Below, piece after piece: positions 1 through 14,383 of a stretch of 64,000 nucleotides of DNA. The position numbers and the translations under genes were made by a program. This stretch comes from Crocodylus rhombifer. Lineage: Eukaryota; Chordata; Crocodylia; Crocodylidae. Position 1 is the stretch's first letter. Each line of letters starts with the position of its first letter. The notes below the pieces were generated by a model. That model was not told where the DNA came from and did not search any database. It saw only the letters and a list, made by a program, of their open reading frames with translations. The DNA lies in contig JAVSML010025178.1 of assembly GCA_038503035.1 (NCBI GenBank), forward strand, positions 662,149 to 726,148, in the 5' to 3' direction.

Positions 1-529
1 TGGTCTGCAGGCCAAGTCTGGTCTATGAGGTGCCCCATGGGCCTGGAAATTTGGCACCCAGAGAGTGGTAGCGGCATTAATTGCTATGGCTCTGGAAGCA
101 ATTAACACCACCACTGCTCCCCTGTCACCAAGTTTCCACACCCATAAGGAGCACCATAGGATGGATTACATGACACCATGTGCCAAATCCCATCATTACA
201 TGGTTACTTTGTGACCAGATCCAGCATGTGGGGTCATGCTGGTATCCTGACTTCACACATGGGATCCAGCCCATGGACTGGCACCGCACTCTTCATCAGT
301 CCACGAGTCGGGAGAGGTTTCTCAGGAGTGTTATACACAGAACAAGGAAGTACAGACCGGATAAGGGCCACAAGTAGCCATTCCTGTTCTACTAGAATCA
401 CCACTCTCCTGGGAGAAACCACAAGTGTACAGTTTTTTCTCCGGGCACAAAAATGGCAATTTCAGAAGAAAAATAACCTAACTTCAACAAGAGAGATAAC
501 TCCCAGGTGAATGATCATTTTTACACTTT

Positions 530-1200
530 CCCTGGCTTAACCCCTTCCCAGGACTAGGCAGAGTAGAGCTGCAGTGAAAGACTTCCATGCCTTCCCAAGA
601 CCAGGTTCACCCCGGTAAGGAGGAGCTGTAGGAGGCTACTGCCCCCACCCCTCCTACAGACCAGGAGAGGAAGAGAGGAGCAGCTGCCATCTGCTCCCTG
701 CCAGCTCCTCACACAAGAGCACCCGGTGTGGAGGCTTTGCATCTCTATTCCCCCTACTCTGAGACTGGAAGCAGAGCGGAGGAACAGTTACTCGCTCCTC
801 TCTGCCCACTCCCCAGATCAGGATACCCAGTCTGGGAAATGTGTGAGGGCTTTGGCCTACTCCTCTCCTCCTTTCCTTTCCCCTGCACAGGGTCCAGGAG
901 GAGAGCAGCTACCACTGCTGCCTGTGTCTTCCCCAAACTGAGCACTATTGCTCCCTCTCTTCCTCCTAGACTGCAGGAAGCTGCTCCCTACCCATTCCCC
1001 AGACCCCAGTCTAAGGAAGGTGTGGGAAGTTTCTCTCAGCTGCTCCACTCTTTCAATGGACTGGGAGAAATGGGGCAGCCACTGCTCCCCGCACCTTCCC
1101 ATCCTGAGATCACTCACCTCAGAAAGGTGCAGAGAGCAAGGGAGAGGGGGTGGCTGCAAGCTGAATGCTGGTATGCTCCATCTCCCGGAAAGATTTCTAC
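530..1200. repeat. Degenerate GC-rich repetitive patch in EEFSEC intron 1
   Basis: Several diverged copies of a GGAGGAGCAGCTGCCACTGC-like unit and of a CCCCAGACCCAGTCTGGGAA-like unit recur here (for example near 825 and 1000). This explains the overlapping Ser/Pro-rich frames. The repeat class is unknown and the boundaries are approximate. Confidence 0.4.
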
Positions 1201-3858
1201 TAGTGCAAACGTCTCTGAAGTTTCCACCGATAGAAACAAATGCCTGTTGATAGCTTAGGGAGAAACCAAAAATGAAGCAGTCTAGACACAGAAAGTGAAA
1301 CTACCTTCACTGACCAGCCTAGTGAAAAGGTCCAAGGCAAATGGAAGTAAACAAATTAGGCAAGAATCACATAAATTAACTAAATTTCAAATTTTCCAGT
1401 GGAGTTAGTAAAAGGTCGAAAGGTTTTTGTTTGTTTGTATTACTTTTATCCTGCCAGGCTCCTGCTAAACAAAATGCATTTTTTTCAGAAAAGATTAAAA
1501 AACAAACCCTTCCATAAGCCAGTTTGGTAATAGACTTGTTTTTAAAAAATAATATTCTTGGAAGCTTGGCAAAAAGAGCCTCACAAAAAGGCAGACACAG
1601 GATGTGAAGAATCATTTTTTCTCTTCAATGGCCCACATTAGAGGTTCTGCTGGCCCATGTGAAACTAAATCACAGCCCTCCCCTAGGACGTCTGAGAAGA
1701 GAGATTGTAGAAAGCTTTTATTAGCAAAATGAAAGCTTTGGAATTTCCACTTCTGAGAAAAGATAGTAACAGAAAGCCACCTCCTCCATGCCCACATCAG
1801 GCAGGCAAAGAACATATTAATAAAAAGCAAAATGAAATCAACCACACAAACTCCAACATGGATAAGCAACTTGGCTATTTAAAATGTGAGAAAGTACAAA
1901 CAAGCTTATGGTGGGATTTTAGCTAACCCCACAAGCATATAACCCCACAGGCACACTGTATCTCACAACCTGCAAGTGTCTACTCCACTCTCCGCCATAG
2001 ACAGCCCCTTGCTCCACGCAACACTGAATGCTGTCACTGCATCTTGCATGCTTTTACACGCCCACACCCATTAAATAGATACTGTTCTTTCTTCCTCAAT
2101 GCCTTCTCCTCCAAAAAATAAAAATAATTAATACATGTAATTGCCAGCATCATGGAAATAGAAATATATCCTGTGACAACAACCTTCAGGATCCACTTGC
2201 CATATAGTTTCCTAGCACTAGGTATGAAACATGTAGTGGTACCCAGAGCATTCAGTTGACGAAAGCCAAAAGTTCAGACATAGATCGTAGAACGATAGAT
2301 TTTCAAGAACGTCTAGAATGAGTCCGCTCTGGTTACAGTTCCCTCCAAACAACAAGGGAGACTGATTTTAAAAACCTACTGCTGAAGCAATTACCTCTCT
2401 GCTCCCACTTATTTCAATGTTCTTGGAAAATAACAGATTTCAGACAAGAAGATCTGCTGACATTGCTAAGCATGAGCCAAATTCAAAAATCCAACAACTT
2501 CCCCTAGCTTCAAATGCTTCATTAAGATACGCTGAAAAGCACTGATCACATTTTAAAAGTAACGAGCATATAATCTCACAGAAAAAGAGAGTTGTTTAAG
2601 CTTAGTTTTTTGTAGCTGAGAATTAGGGGAGTGCATGAGAGAGGGAGAGAGAGGTTACAGCTCAGACATTTAAAATATTTCAAAATAAACAAACCATCTC
2701 CATACAGCAGCAAAACAGATGCTTTCCCCAATTTATTTACTTTTGGACAACTACCCCCTTGGTTATTTTTCTGATCTGGGGCAAAGCAACATTAGCCATC
2801 TAAATTCTACTTGAACAGCTTAAGGGATTTCACCAGACTGGTGAACGTACAACACTCCATATTTACATGACACACCCTTATCGTTGTGCTGTTTCAGCTG
2901 AACTGACCCTGGCCGCTTTTTTTCTAGCAGGCGGGTACCATGCTCTGCATTTGACCCCTAAAATTTACTTCAAGTAGTTTTGCAAACACCAGCCACCACC
3001 CTCACCTCCTACCCAACACAGCATCTCATGTTTCTCATTCACAGAATGCGTTTTGTCTGTTTTTGGAAGCAGCAAGTGCGCACATGGGACGCTTTGTAGG
3101 GACTAGATCAAAAGCAGTCTCCTCACTCTAAACAGAACTAGCAGAAATAGCATAGTCACCCTCAAAAAGAAAAGCACCAAGACAAAGGGAGTTGAAACTG
3201 AGGCTCTATGCGCTTAGGAGCCCTAAAAGTTGTTAACTTACTGCGTGGACACCCACTGACAGCAGATACTGAGATGCTGTTATTAAATAAAGATCTATGG
3301 TACATGTAACAGCTGCTTTATAGCAGTTCTACATTTTCTTCTTCTCTTTTTCAATAATTCAAAAACAACAACACCATATTATGGACAAATGCCAACCCTT
3401 CACTACAACTCTTTTCCTTTCTTTAAGGTCACCATATAAATCTAAAAAGCAGTGTACCAAAAATTATAATCAGTAATTTTTCAAGGGATGGTCTTATTTG
3501 GAAAAAAGAATGTCACACTGTTTTTTTTACAACCTTTATGGTTTTCCCAGTTTTTGAGGGTCCAAAGGTAAAGGGTGGGGGCTTGTTAGTAGTCAAAGTA
3601 ACTTTTCACTGGAAATTGCCTAAATTTCAAGAAAACAGTGATTCTTGAAAAGCAAGCAAGAGCTAGTTTGCTTTACTGAGCAGGGATGGGGAACAGGTAG
3701 ACATGAGGGGTTATATTTTAGGAGGCGGGGGCGGGGGGGAAATCACACTTCACATATATTACTTGCCAAAATTGCTTGTTTGTTTTTTTTATGGTCAAGA
3801 ACTACACTTCTGAAAATAGGCAATTGTAAAAAGAAACATTAACATCCCATCTTTCCTC

Positions 3859-3886
3859 CACACACACGCACACACATACACACACT
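3859..3886. repeat. CA microsatellite
   Basis: Short interrupted (CA)n tract within EEFSEC intron 1. Confidence 0.85.
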
Positions 3887-6800
3887 GGTGGTTGTATCTT
3901 TAGAATAATAAAATGTTCCATGCTGGAAATATACCTCCTGAGGGTTCACAATCTTGATGTAGGGTGATGGTACATTCAGTAAAAGAAAAAAACTCATTTG
4001 ACCCTGTGTATTATTATAGTCTTCATCTCACTCTGATAAGATGACTATTGTGTTGTAATAAGCCACTTAGAGCCAGAGATGGCAGCTTCAATATACAACT
4101 GGGTTTCCCAATGCTGACAGCTTTTTTGGAATAAGTTGTTCTTTGGGCTGAAGTCTCTATTATTCTCAGCCAAAACTTTTCTCCCTCCTCCCTGGTTTGT
4201 AGAATCTAGTACAATTTTATTTGGCTAAGATTATTTATTATTTTATAATGCCCACTTGTACACTTTGCAGAAACATGAGATAGTAAGTTCTTCTCCAAGA
4301 AAGACTCTAATTAAATGATAATTTGGAAAGACAGCAAAGATATTACAATATATAGCAGATAGAGAGAAGGTTAAAGTGTTGCCAACTACAACCATCATAT
4401 CATAAGGATGCTAACTATTAGTGTTTACTTTTGGAATTGTGTGAGTAGATGAGAACCAGCATTCATTTGAAAAATATATAAAAGCAAGTTTCTGGACTTC
4501 ACAGTTGCAAATAAGAACATGAAAGTGTGACCCCAGTATACCAGACTGTTGCATAAGTTAGAAGGCAAGTAAGAGCCTAAATTGCATTTAAAAAATGCCC
4601 AAGTCATTATTATTGAATGTTTAGCATTAGCAATAATTCAGTTACACAGATACTCAGGTTATATATATGCACACATGCACCATTACTGCTTTAGAAGGCT
4701 TTTTGTCTCCTAGTATAAACACTGACTGAGATTACATTTGGGAGAGATGCATTTCACGTGCTTTAAGAATTGTTTTCAGATATTTTTGACCATGGGGAAG
4801 GGGTCATGCTGAGGAAATCAGAAACATGTCCTTTAAGACACACGGTTTTCCAACTTGTGGGCCTAATGATAGTCAGCTAAAGAAGTCAAGTTACATTTAG
4901 CAGTGTTGAGCACTCGCCACCCCTGGTTACGTCAATGCAAGAAGCTGGTGGCTCAGTATCACTGAAAAAATCAGGTCTCTTATTCAAGTCTATATACCAA
5001 TTTAAATACAAAATGTTAGACATCAACAGTTAGCTGTTTTTGCCTTCACTCATCAACATGAATCTGAAGCAAAATCCCCTTCTGTGTTTAAGAAATACTT
5101 TGCAAATAATAAAACTTGAAAAAAAAATGTATACAGCATACTGTGTCATTTTTTCAGGACATTTTCAATGTAGCTAAGTGAGTATATCAAGACTTGTACA
5201 CTTACATGCAGATGATTTCAGCAAACCGAACATGTAATAAAGCTGGAAAATGCAAACTGACTGACTCTCATATCACAGTATAAAATAAATGTGAATCATC
5301 TATTTATTTTAATATGGAATAGATATTTTAACCTCACCAGGACAAAAGAAACCCAAGAAATTCAATACAAAAAGTTGATCCTACTTTATGTCTTCTAAAT
5401 ACCCAAAAGTCAGAAATTGCCAAAATATACAGTACCTACAACAACTGTAACTTGAACCAACTATACTCATACGTTAAAGACGAAATGCAGCAACGCTGAG
5501 GATGCTCCCTGTAAGATATTAAGTAGGCCCAATTCCTATAGACTCTAAGGTCTGGGCTAATTAGTACTTTAAAATAGTGCTCTGTTACCATAGGGAATAA
5601 AAATTGCTGCTGTGGGAACCCAAATGATAGATTTCTGACTATTGTTTAAATATTATGCTCTACATCAGAGGTTTCTGTATCAGTTATGCTGGATTATTAA
5701 TATATCTATTCAAAACAGCAAACATGCAAAGTTTTATATCCTCTCCTTCGACTGCTCCTCTAGCACAATCCTTGATGACACTGAGTACCTCCAGCAAGCA
5801 TGGAGATTTCTGCGAGTAAACCTGTCCCATTCCACATCCATTTGCGTCTTCCTTCAATCCTGCTCAGCCTGCGACTGTCAGCACCTCTACCACTGCCCTC
5901 CCCTACTGAGTGATCTTAATAACCCAATAGTGGGTTACACAGCACAGCAGTCGGATATAAACCCCATAGCCGACTGAGGCATGCCACTATCCTTTTATAT
6001 ATTTCATTTTTTTCCAAAGCCACACTTTAAATCATTTCGCGTACTAGAATGTCAGGATGGATAACCACTGCCAGAACACCACAGAGAATCCCCCCAAGTC
6101 AGCCACAGGTTCAGGTAATCTTGACCTCCCTTTTTACAACATAAATGCATAATTTCCGCACCAGTCTTTGATGAAGGGTCCACAGACTTGAAAAGAGGAA
6201 ACAATTACAGTCATTAGAATTTCACCCAAGCATGAGATTTAATCTAGGGCCATGGACTTGCCAATGGCTGTGGGGCTCTCAATGAAGACAAAATTGCTCT
6301 GTGGGAAAAAAAAAAATCTCGATGATGACATTAGTCAGCAAGAGAGACTGGGCTTTGTCTTCCATTGAGCAGCACGGCCAAATACAAGGAATCTATTTTC
6401 CCTCCTCCCCTTCTCGTCTTGATTGCAAAAAAAAGGGGAAAAAAAACACAATAATTTTGTTTCTTTCTTTCTTTGAAATGCAGCTTTTGCATACTTTAGA
6501 AACTTTCTTCTTCAGTGCAATAATGCTGCCTGCAGAAGAAGGAAGGGAAGAAGGGGAGGACTTGACTTAACAAAAGTAGATTTGACGCATGAATAAGTGT
6601 CCGGGACAAAAAGTCATTCCCCCCACCCACTCATATTTTATTTAAATTGGATTGTTTTACCAACACTAATCATCTACATTTCTACAGCTTCTCAGCCCCA
6701 AAGTTCTGCAAGTGCTGTTCACATCTTATAATTGCAGGAATAATTTCATTATTGAAATAGGACCAGCTGGTACACACCACATTTCAAAGTAATCAGAGCA

Positions 6801-8136
6801 GGTGAAATTTTGAGCAAGCAACTGGAGGTAAATTCCTCATTTTCTGAGGAGTGCCAGCAGGACACCAAGCAGGCAATGTACCAAGTATTATGACTCTAAC
6901 TCCCAACCATATGCTGGGCACCATGTAAGTTATAAAATAGAAGTGGTCTTTGATCTGTAATGCCTGTCATTTAAGAAACTGGAAGAAGTGAGTCTTTAGG
7001 AAGGTTACAAGACATTTCTTTCATCATGTCGAGATGTGAACCTCAGGAAACATAATGAAACTCATCTCTCAGAACAAGACAATTGAGGGACACATTGCAC
7101 TAACGAAGAATAAAACCTAGGCATCCCATATCTGATGCCTATTCCACCCTTCCCTCCCCCTGCACCCCCACCTTCCAACCACTCTCCACCCCAAAACATG
7201 ACTGGTAGTCTCAAGAGCACTGTTTTGAAATTTTCCTTCTGTCGGTTTTCCTCCACAATTTACCCATTCTTCTTATTGTCTTATTCATACATATATATTT
7301 CTCTGTCTGGTCACAACCATCCCGAGTGCTGGTAATACTGATAATTACAATCGAATGCAGAAATAATCAGCTTAGGTTTGAAACAGATCATAATTCAAAT
7401 TGGGAGCCGACACTAATCATTTGATGTTCGCTTGAAGAGATTAGATAGACTGCACAAGAACATTTTGGTAGAAGAACTGATAAGAAGATGGGAAATAAGA
7501 ATTATTGGTATTTACTCTGCCTGCAATGCTTATGGAAGCAAACTGTTTAAAAGGAGCACTTCAGAATGACTATTTAATCTGAATTTTACAGATAGCGCTG
7601 AAAATATTTTCCTCACAGAATGCACAGTATCTTTGCCATCATATCTATCCTATGGGCTGTTCAAGCCTTTCTTTGCAGGAATTCTCACTCAATTTTGTTC
7701 CATTATGAGCTGTGACCCACAGTACACAATGCATTCAAGAATCCAGCTGGAAATTACTGCTGGGGAACATCTGTCCTTACTCTTCAGCTTGCCAGGCCTG
7801 CCTTAGGGTTCCCAGATAGAAAACAACTAGCTGCCACACACAGAAACAACTTTTTATTCTACTTACAGGCTTCAACCCAATGGAAATTTGGCGTTTGAGT
7901 TTGTTTTCTTTGTTGGATAATGTTTTGGAAGACACGCTGCACATCTTATGTAACATGATGCTCCAGTCTTTTGCCACCTGTAATTTTTGTCAAGCAGACA
8001 TGTCATCCAAGAACATATGTAAGTGTAACGCACATAGAAAACAGGTGGAAAGAAGAAATACTTTTAGGAAACTAAGCCCACATATTCACCAAATTAAACA
8101 AGTCATACTCTTTAATTAAAAAATGGGGGGGTTATG

Positions 8137-9124
8137 TAGGCCTGTGCAAAGTGGCTAGTATTTGTTTTGGATTCAGATTTGGCCGATTCGGGGGACAGTA
8201 ATTCAATTCAGTGATTCAAATCACTGTTCCAAATCGATTAGGCCAAATCTAATTAGGAGATTTGGCTGCTGCCGAATTGTCCAAATCTCCAAATTGGACA
8301 GGCCTCATCCGCTGCCCGCTCTCCCAGCCCCAGCTCTTATTTAAAAAAAAAAAAAAAGCTCTGAACTCACCAGCTCTTACCAGGCCGGGGGGTGGGGGGA
8401 AGAGGGCAATCTGCACTGCCCCCCTGCGTGGGGAGCTCTGCCACAAGTCCCCCAACCCCCACCCACTCTCCCAGCCCCACCATGGCTGCCCCGCCTGCCC
8501 TAGCTCCCGGATCTTTTAAAAAAGTCCCAACTCACCAGCTCCTTGCCAGGCAGAGGGGTGATCCCTGCTGCCTCCCACTTTCCCATGCTGCATGGGGGGC
8601 TCTTCCATGAGCCCCCAGAAGCCCCAAGACTGCTGCAGCAGCTGGCGAGTCAGAGTTTGTCTGGTTTTTTTTTAATAAAGAACCGGGAGCTGGGGCAGCA
8701 ATAAGGGGGCTGGGGGTTCATGGCAGAGCCCCGCATGCAGCGTGGGGCAGTGGGGATCACTCCCCACCCTCCCACAGGGCAGCACCCGGTGAGTGGGGGC
8801 TTTTTTTAAACAACCAAGAGCTGGGCCAGGTGAGGCAGCCATAGGAGGGACTGGGGGAGTGGGCAGGGGTCTGCCCATGGTCCCCTCCCCACTCCTCCTG
8901 CCCCCTACTTACCAGCATGGAGTCCGGGTCCAGCTCCCTGCGGCAGCAAGCAGGGACTGCCCGAATCTCTGAAGCAGCAAGCAGGGACTGCCTGAATCTC
9001 TGAAGCTCTCCTAATCGATTCAGGCTTTTTAATTAGTCTCCTGATTCGATTCAGAGATTTGGCCACTCAATTGGGCCAAATCTCCTCCAAATCAAATCGG
9101 CACCCAAAGCTTTGCAAAGCTCTA
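8137..9124 (+). mobile_element. ~1 kb terminal-inverted-repeat element, copy 1 (hAT-like, non-autonomous)
   Basis: The left end TAGGCCTGTGCAAAG and the right end (reverse complement TAGAGCTTTGCAAAG) form terminal inverted repeats. The flanking 8-mers GGGTTATG and GTTTTATG match at 6 of 8, as for an aged hAT-type target duplication. Just inside both ends are runs rich in GATTCG/AAATC. The middle is GC-rich with A/T runs and several subunits (CTGCATGGGGGGCTCT-like) in both orientations. A second copy in opposite orientation lies at 26020-26975. No transposase frame is seen. The superfamily is inferred. Confidence 0.75.
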
Positions 9125-9279
9125 GTTTTATGTAAAGTTCTACATCATATAACATTTGACTATATCAAGCAGCTACTATTCAGAAGGTACTTTCTAAACC
9201 AAGCTATAGGTTTTGTATTTATGAATGCAGTGGAACTTGTATGTAATCTGCAGCAATGAGTAGGAAACCTCTATGAACT

Positions 9280-9405
9280 GTCAGGCAGAAGGTAGGGCAA
9301 AGTGGTACCTTAGAGACTAATCAATTCAGAGGCATGAGCTGTTGTAAGTAACAGCCTACATCATCAGATGCTAACACAGCTAACTACCTCTGTGCTAAAT
9401 TGTGC
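9280..9405 (-). mobile_element. SINE 3' region (tRNA-type sauropsid SINE)
   Basis: The reverse strand reads CTGATGATGTAGGCTGTTAC, then ATTAGTCTCTAAGGTACCAC. This is the tail architecture of the tRNA-derived SINEs common in turtles and crocodilians. Boundaries are approximate and the name comes from recall. Confidence 0.6.
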
Positions 9406-11491
9406 CACTTAGCAGGTGAGGCCACATCCATCATGACCAAAAATCATGTGTTAAAAAATCACTTTGTTTTGACTACAATTGTTTTAGTTATAAAAATCCT
9501 TCAGACTGTACAATGAACTGAGATTTTATTAATAGATTTCAGGATAGTAACAAGCTTTTAATAAGACAATTACTAATGTAATGAGGCCTTAGGTAAAAAG
9601 CACCAAAAGACAGATAGATTTGATCACTACCCCCAAACAGTTCATAAACTACTTTCAGATAATAAGCAGCAAGAAGAAAGGGTGAGAGGTTATGTCATTA
9701 TTCAGTGAATGCTAATACACAGCATGCTGGAACAAAAGAAATTTTGTTTTTAGATCAATAGCAAGAATGATCAAACACCAGAATTAGCAAGTCTGCAGTG
9801 TCTGGTTATTAAATGTCTCCTGAGAAGCCGTTGTACATGTGTGTAAAATAATGAAGTATGAACTAACATAGTTTGTTGCATATAGGCAACATGTCCTCCC
9901 AAACTTTGTGCACATGTTGCCTTGAATTAGTAGAAGCAAAGCTGAATGTAAGCCAAAGGACAATAGTGGAGCAAACCCACACTTTTTTTATAATTTACAC
10001 ATAGAGATGAAGGGAGAATTAAAGCATAATGTTAATGATGCTCTCAAAACCAAGATGAACAGTATAAATAAATGAGCACTACAAAGGAAGTCAGACTTCT
10101 CAGTTTTCAACAAAAACTAGAAAAGCTAGCAATTACTCAGCATAGCTCCAAAAATCTTGCTTTTTCACATCTCTTCTTCTATCCCATAAAAGGTAAGGAA
10201 AAAAATCTTCTCTATATGTTCTTACAACTACTTTCAACTTAACTGACGAAGTCAATGGCCTTGTTGAATCTGTAGCTCCTAGTAGGAAAACCTGTCAGCT
10301 CTAAACCAAGAAACGGAGGGGGAAAAGCACAAAGACTTCCTCATACCAGACTGCACACCAAATTGGCCAGATCGTTAACAAACTACATTAACATGAAATA
10401 AAAAGACAATAATATTTATTCTCAAACACTCCAGTTATGACACAAATGAAAAAAAGGAAAACTCCATATTAAAAACTAGATGAATTGCCTTCAAGTTTTC
10501 CACTATGCCCCTCTAACAAAGGCCTCACAATACAATCCTTAGGCAATACAGAAGGAGTTTGAACAGACTTAGGACTAACACCATGCAATTTCCTTGCTTT
10601 TGCTCATTTGTTAGATGACCTTAAGGTAAAATACACAGGTGTGTGTATTAATATCGTGTACCATGGTTCCCACATCTCTAATTGCTTTACAAGCTAAATC
10701 GGATAATCCTTACATAAATGGAAAAAAAACCTATACAACATTTGACCCCTTCCACAAGGGTTGGGGAGAGTCCTCCTACTCACATGTGGCTTTCAACTGA
10801 AAATCTTTTATTTTTGCCTAAATTACAAACACCACAAAGTTGAGGACATCAAAACAGAAACAGTTCTTCCTTAAAAGCAAAGCACAAATGAATTTGCTTT
10901 GGAGTGGGATAGGGGGCCCAGTTTGAATTCTGGGTCTACACTTCATTTTGTTTTGTTTCAAACTGAGGTCACTCCCTCCAGGCTGACCTTCTACCCTATA
11001 CATTTATCATAAAGATCCTACATAGTAAGCAAACACTGCCCTCTTGTGCACCATAAAGTCCAGTAGAAAAGGTTGCTTTTTTTTTTTCTTAACAGCAGGA
11101 ACTTTTTATACCAACTGTCTTCTCCTGACCTGCAGCAACATGTACTCTCAACAAGCAAACATTTAGCTGTTTCACTTGAAAAGTCAATACAGTTGTTCCT
11201 ACACTTTCTTGTGCAAATATTACATACTAGTAGAACATGTTGAAATCATTTTTTAAAACTGTAAATTTCAGTTTGAAGGGGGGGGGGAAGTAATTTAGTT
11301 TAAAAACTTTAAGGTAATAATATTAGAAGTGTTTACTAGACAGAGAATAATTGGAGTACAACTATACTGCCCACGTAAGCCATTTATAAGCACGGCAAAT
11401 ATAAGAACTTCAACAGGTGCTTTAGACAATATCTTCAATGAAGAAATGCTGAAACCTCTTCATTTAACACATAGGGTACAAACCTTTCTGA

Positions 11492-11745
11492 CAGGCGTGC
11501 CATAAAATAGCCTACAACCTCCCCAAGCGCCACTCCAATCATCTTTGCTCAATCTGCTTTCGGGTCCCTATTCTTACTCCATGCCCAATTTCCCCCTCCA
11601 CTTTCTCCTTCCTGCCCTGCACTCCCTGCCTAATCTTCTCTGCTTTCTGCCCCATCTGCTGCTGTGCTGCCTGCCCCTGCTCTGATCTGCCACAGAAGCT
11701 GCCTGTGCCAATTTTGACACTCATGCTACAGGTTGGCCACCCCTG
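11492..11745. mobile_element. Possible hAT-like miniature element
   Basis: The right end GGTTGGCCACCCCTG is the inverse of a typical CAGGGGTGGCCAACC hAT end. The left end CAGGCGTGCC is a weaker match. No target duplication is visible. It could be a partial copy. Confidence 0.4.
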
Positions 11746-12595
11746 ATGTAACAAAGTAGTTCCAAAGTATCAATCAGTTCAGAACACATAAGTTCTCTCT
11801 CCTGAGACCAGGAGTCCTAGCTCTTCTGCGTTTTAACATCTGCTAATGGCATCCAAGCCTTCCTTATTACAGCAGGCTTCCTCAACTCCTGCTGGTGGCC
11901 AGGGGTCCTTCCTGAGCTCCCCAACACAACTGATGAGAATGATAACTATTAAGCAAAGGTAGGCACTCTTTCCCTGAAGAAAAACACACTCCTCTCACAT
12001 TTTTCACTCCGGCCAGGACAAGAGGTCTAGAAACAAGTGTAAGCCTCCCTATGTGGCAGTGTGAGAACTCTACCATTGGGCCAACTGACCTGCATCCAGA
12101 AGATTGTATTATAAATTCAAATGACGTTTGAGATGTTCTTTAGAAGCAACTTTTACAAGAGCTACTCAGATCCAGTCTCCCTGTCCAGCATCTGGATCTT
12201 AATGAGCCAGTATTCAAATATCTCATCCCGATACAATACAATCAACAGAGGGTTACAACTAAGGATCGCTCCCCAATGGGTTAAAGTTTAAAAAACCCAT
12301 GGTGAATGGATAACAATGTATGCAAGGAGACAGATGACAATCCAACATGCTTTATAGGTATAACAGTCTAACACATATACATTTGGGCTGTATTAAAAAA
12401 AAAAATTGAGGATCCTTTTTGCATTAATAACCGGGCTGTAGGGCTCCCAAAAGGATACCCGCTCCCATCCATTCCCCACACCCAACAGGACTCGCACTGA
12501 AGCCCAGTTGTTCCAGACACCATCATCTTAAGGACATGCAACTGGATAAAGTTCTCCTAGGATGCTTCATTGGCATTATCTACACCCTTCCTGGC

Positions 12596-13403
12596 AGGAT
12601 GAACATATGCCCCGGTTTGGCCAGGACAGTCCTGGATCTCATAGGCCATCTGTGCCAGTTACCTAAAATCAAGGCAAAAATCTGCTACTGGTTAAACTAC
12701 TTTGCTACGCAGAGTGGGCTTAACATGAAATATGAGGATTGAGTTTCTCCTGGAAGATTAACTTGTAAAACCTCTCTGCAGGCTTCCCCTACTGCTGAAC
12801 TCAGTCAAGAAACCATTCAGGACCCTACTGGATGTATAGGCCAAACTACAAACTATGAAACTATGAAACCCTGGATTAGTGGTGCCATCCCAGCCACATG
12901 TGCCATGCCCAGCCCAGTTCCTCCTGAGCAGCAGCTGGAGACTGGAGGTGGGCTGGGCACTACTCCTCCTGCTTGTGGCACGGACTGGCCAGGAGGCAGG
13001 CCAGGGGCAGGAGCGGAAGCCAGGGTTCAGGCCTGCATGGGGGTGAGCCCACCACCAAAAGCCTCATGCCCTGCCACTGCAGCTACTGCCAAGGTCCAGG
13101 CTATGTGTTGTGGCCCCAAGCAGCTACCAGTGGCGGGGGGTGGGAGGGAGTGCTGTGTGGCCACGCATCGCAAGCTAGTAGAGGGTAGGATGGCGGCTGC
13201 TCCCAACCAGGTCCAGCCTCTGTGCACAGGGGTTGAAACCCAGCCATGGGTCTCCATGCTGTTCTGCCTTGCCCCAACATCAGGGCTCCTGGAAGCCATG
13301 GGGTCAGGGGGCAGGGGACGGGGAACAGATGGAGATGGGGGGGAGGGGAAGAGATGGCACTCCCATCCCAGATTTCCTTCATAATAATATGGTCACCCTA
13401 CTT
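12596..13403. mobile_element. Possible DNA-transposon-derived GC-rich element with weak inverted ends
   Basis: The left end GGATGAACATATGCCCCGG and the right end (reverse complement AGGGTGACCATATTATTATG) look like degenerate inverted termini of a GGTGACCATA-type element. The interior (12880-13350) is GC-rich and produces overlapping spurious frames. The 165-bp repeat copy at 12678-12842 lies within it. The class is uncertain. Confidence 0.35.
12678..12842 (+). repeat. 165-bp direct repeat, copy 1
   Basis: Begins AAATCTGCTACTGG and ends GGATGTATAGGCC. It matches 14384-14548 at 164 of 165 positions with no indel (A versus C at 12836/14542), and homology stops sharply on both sides. It lies in EEFSEC intron 1. 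It does not start and end with TG..CA like an LTR. Confidence 0.95.
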
Positions 13404-14383
13404 GGACTATATCTGCAGTCCCACTGCATCCTTCCAGTTAGGTGACCAAATGAAGGCATTAGCAGGGCTGAAGGTCAAATCTTGGGGAAGAGCAGCCTTG
13501 TAAAACCCTACGTGTTCACTCATCAAGGGTAAATAAAAATATCAACATTATCATCTTCATAAAAAGGGAAGACAAGCAGGTTTTGTACAAAAGCTGGTAA
13601 GTGCTCATATCAATTGTGCTAGGCTAACAGATTCTACATACCTGAGTCCAAAAATATCCATTATGTTTTTGAACAAATGCAGCAAATATTTTCTACCGAC
13701 AAAGTGCTGCCACCAGAGTCTTACAAATGATCTATCTCCGACCAAATGTGAACTTTGGTACTGAGCTCGCATTTCCCTTGATCTCCCAACCACGTGTTCA
13801 CTAGTCATATGCATCAGCAAGACATGCTTTCCCTCTGCTCATTTCCCTTCCCCGAGTCCTTGTGCAAGTTCAGAAGTCTTGGCCCTTTCAATGTATCAGG
13901 TATGAATTACCCTTCCTTAAGTGAACATAGCAGCAAAGTGGAAACAGACACTGGCCAGGCAGCTTTCTTTTAAAGGAACTGTAGGGACAAAAGGTGACAA
14001 TGAAGCTCTGGTTATGAAGTAAAAAGGTCAAAGGTTCAGACAGGCATAAGGATTACAACTCAACCAGTTTGTTGAAAGTTCCCCACAGGTTTAGACAACC
14101 AGGGTCAAGCAGTAGCTTTCCAATTAAAGCTTGATAAGACTACCCTGTCCTTTGAACTTTATAGGCAAAATCCATTTTTTCAAATATTCTTTGAGAACCC
14201 AGCTCAGCTCACTCAAAGTCAAGCACATAAAGGGCATCTGAAAACAGCTTACCTAAAACAAACAGTACAATATCCCTTACTGCGTGTGTGGGGAGGGCGG
14301 GTGACCAGGATGAGGTAATCATGTACCTCTATACTCGTGCACTGACCCTTTGGAGGGCATGAAATTAACCATCAGCAAGTCAG

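Noticed and set aside
728..1258. 176-codon frame
   Set aside because: It lies in a degenerate GC-rich repeat inside an intron and overlaps another frame of similar length. No domain is recognisable.
12863..13384. 173-codon frame and its antisense partners
   Set aside because: Composition-driven frame in a GC-rich patch that looks transposon-derived; no motif and no splice context.
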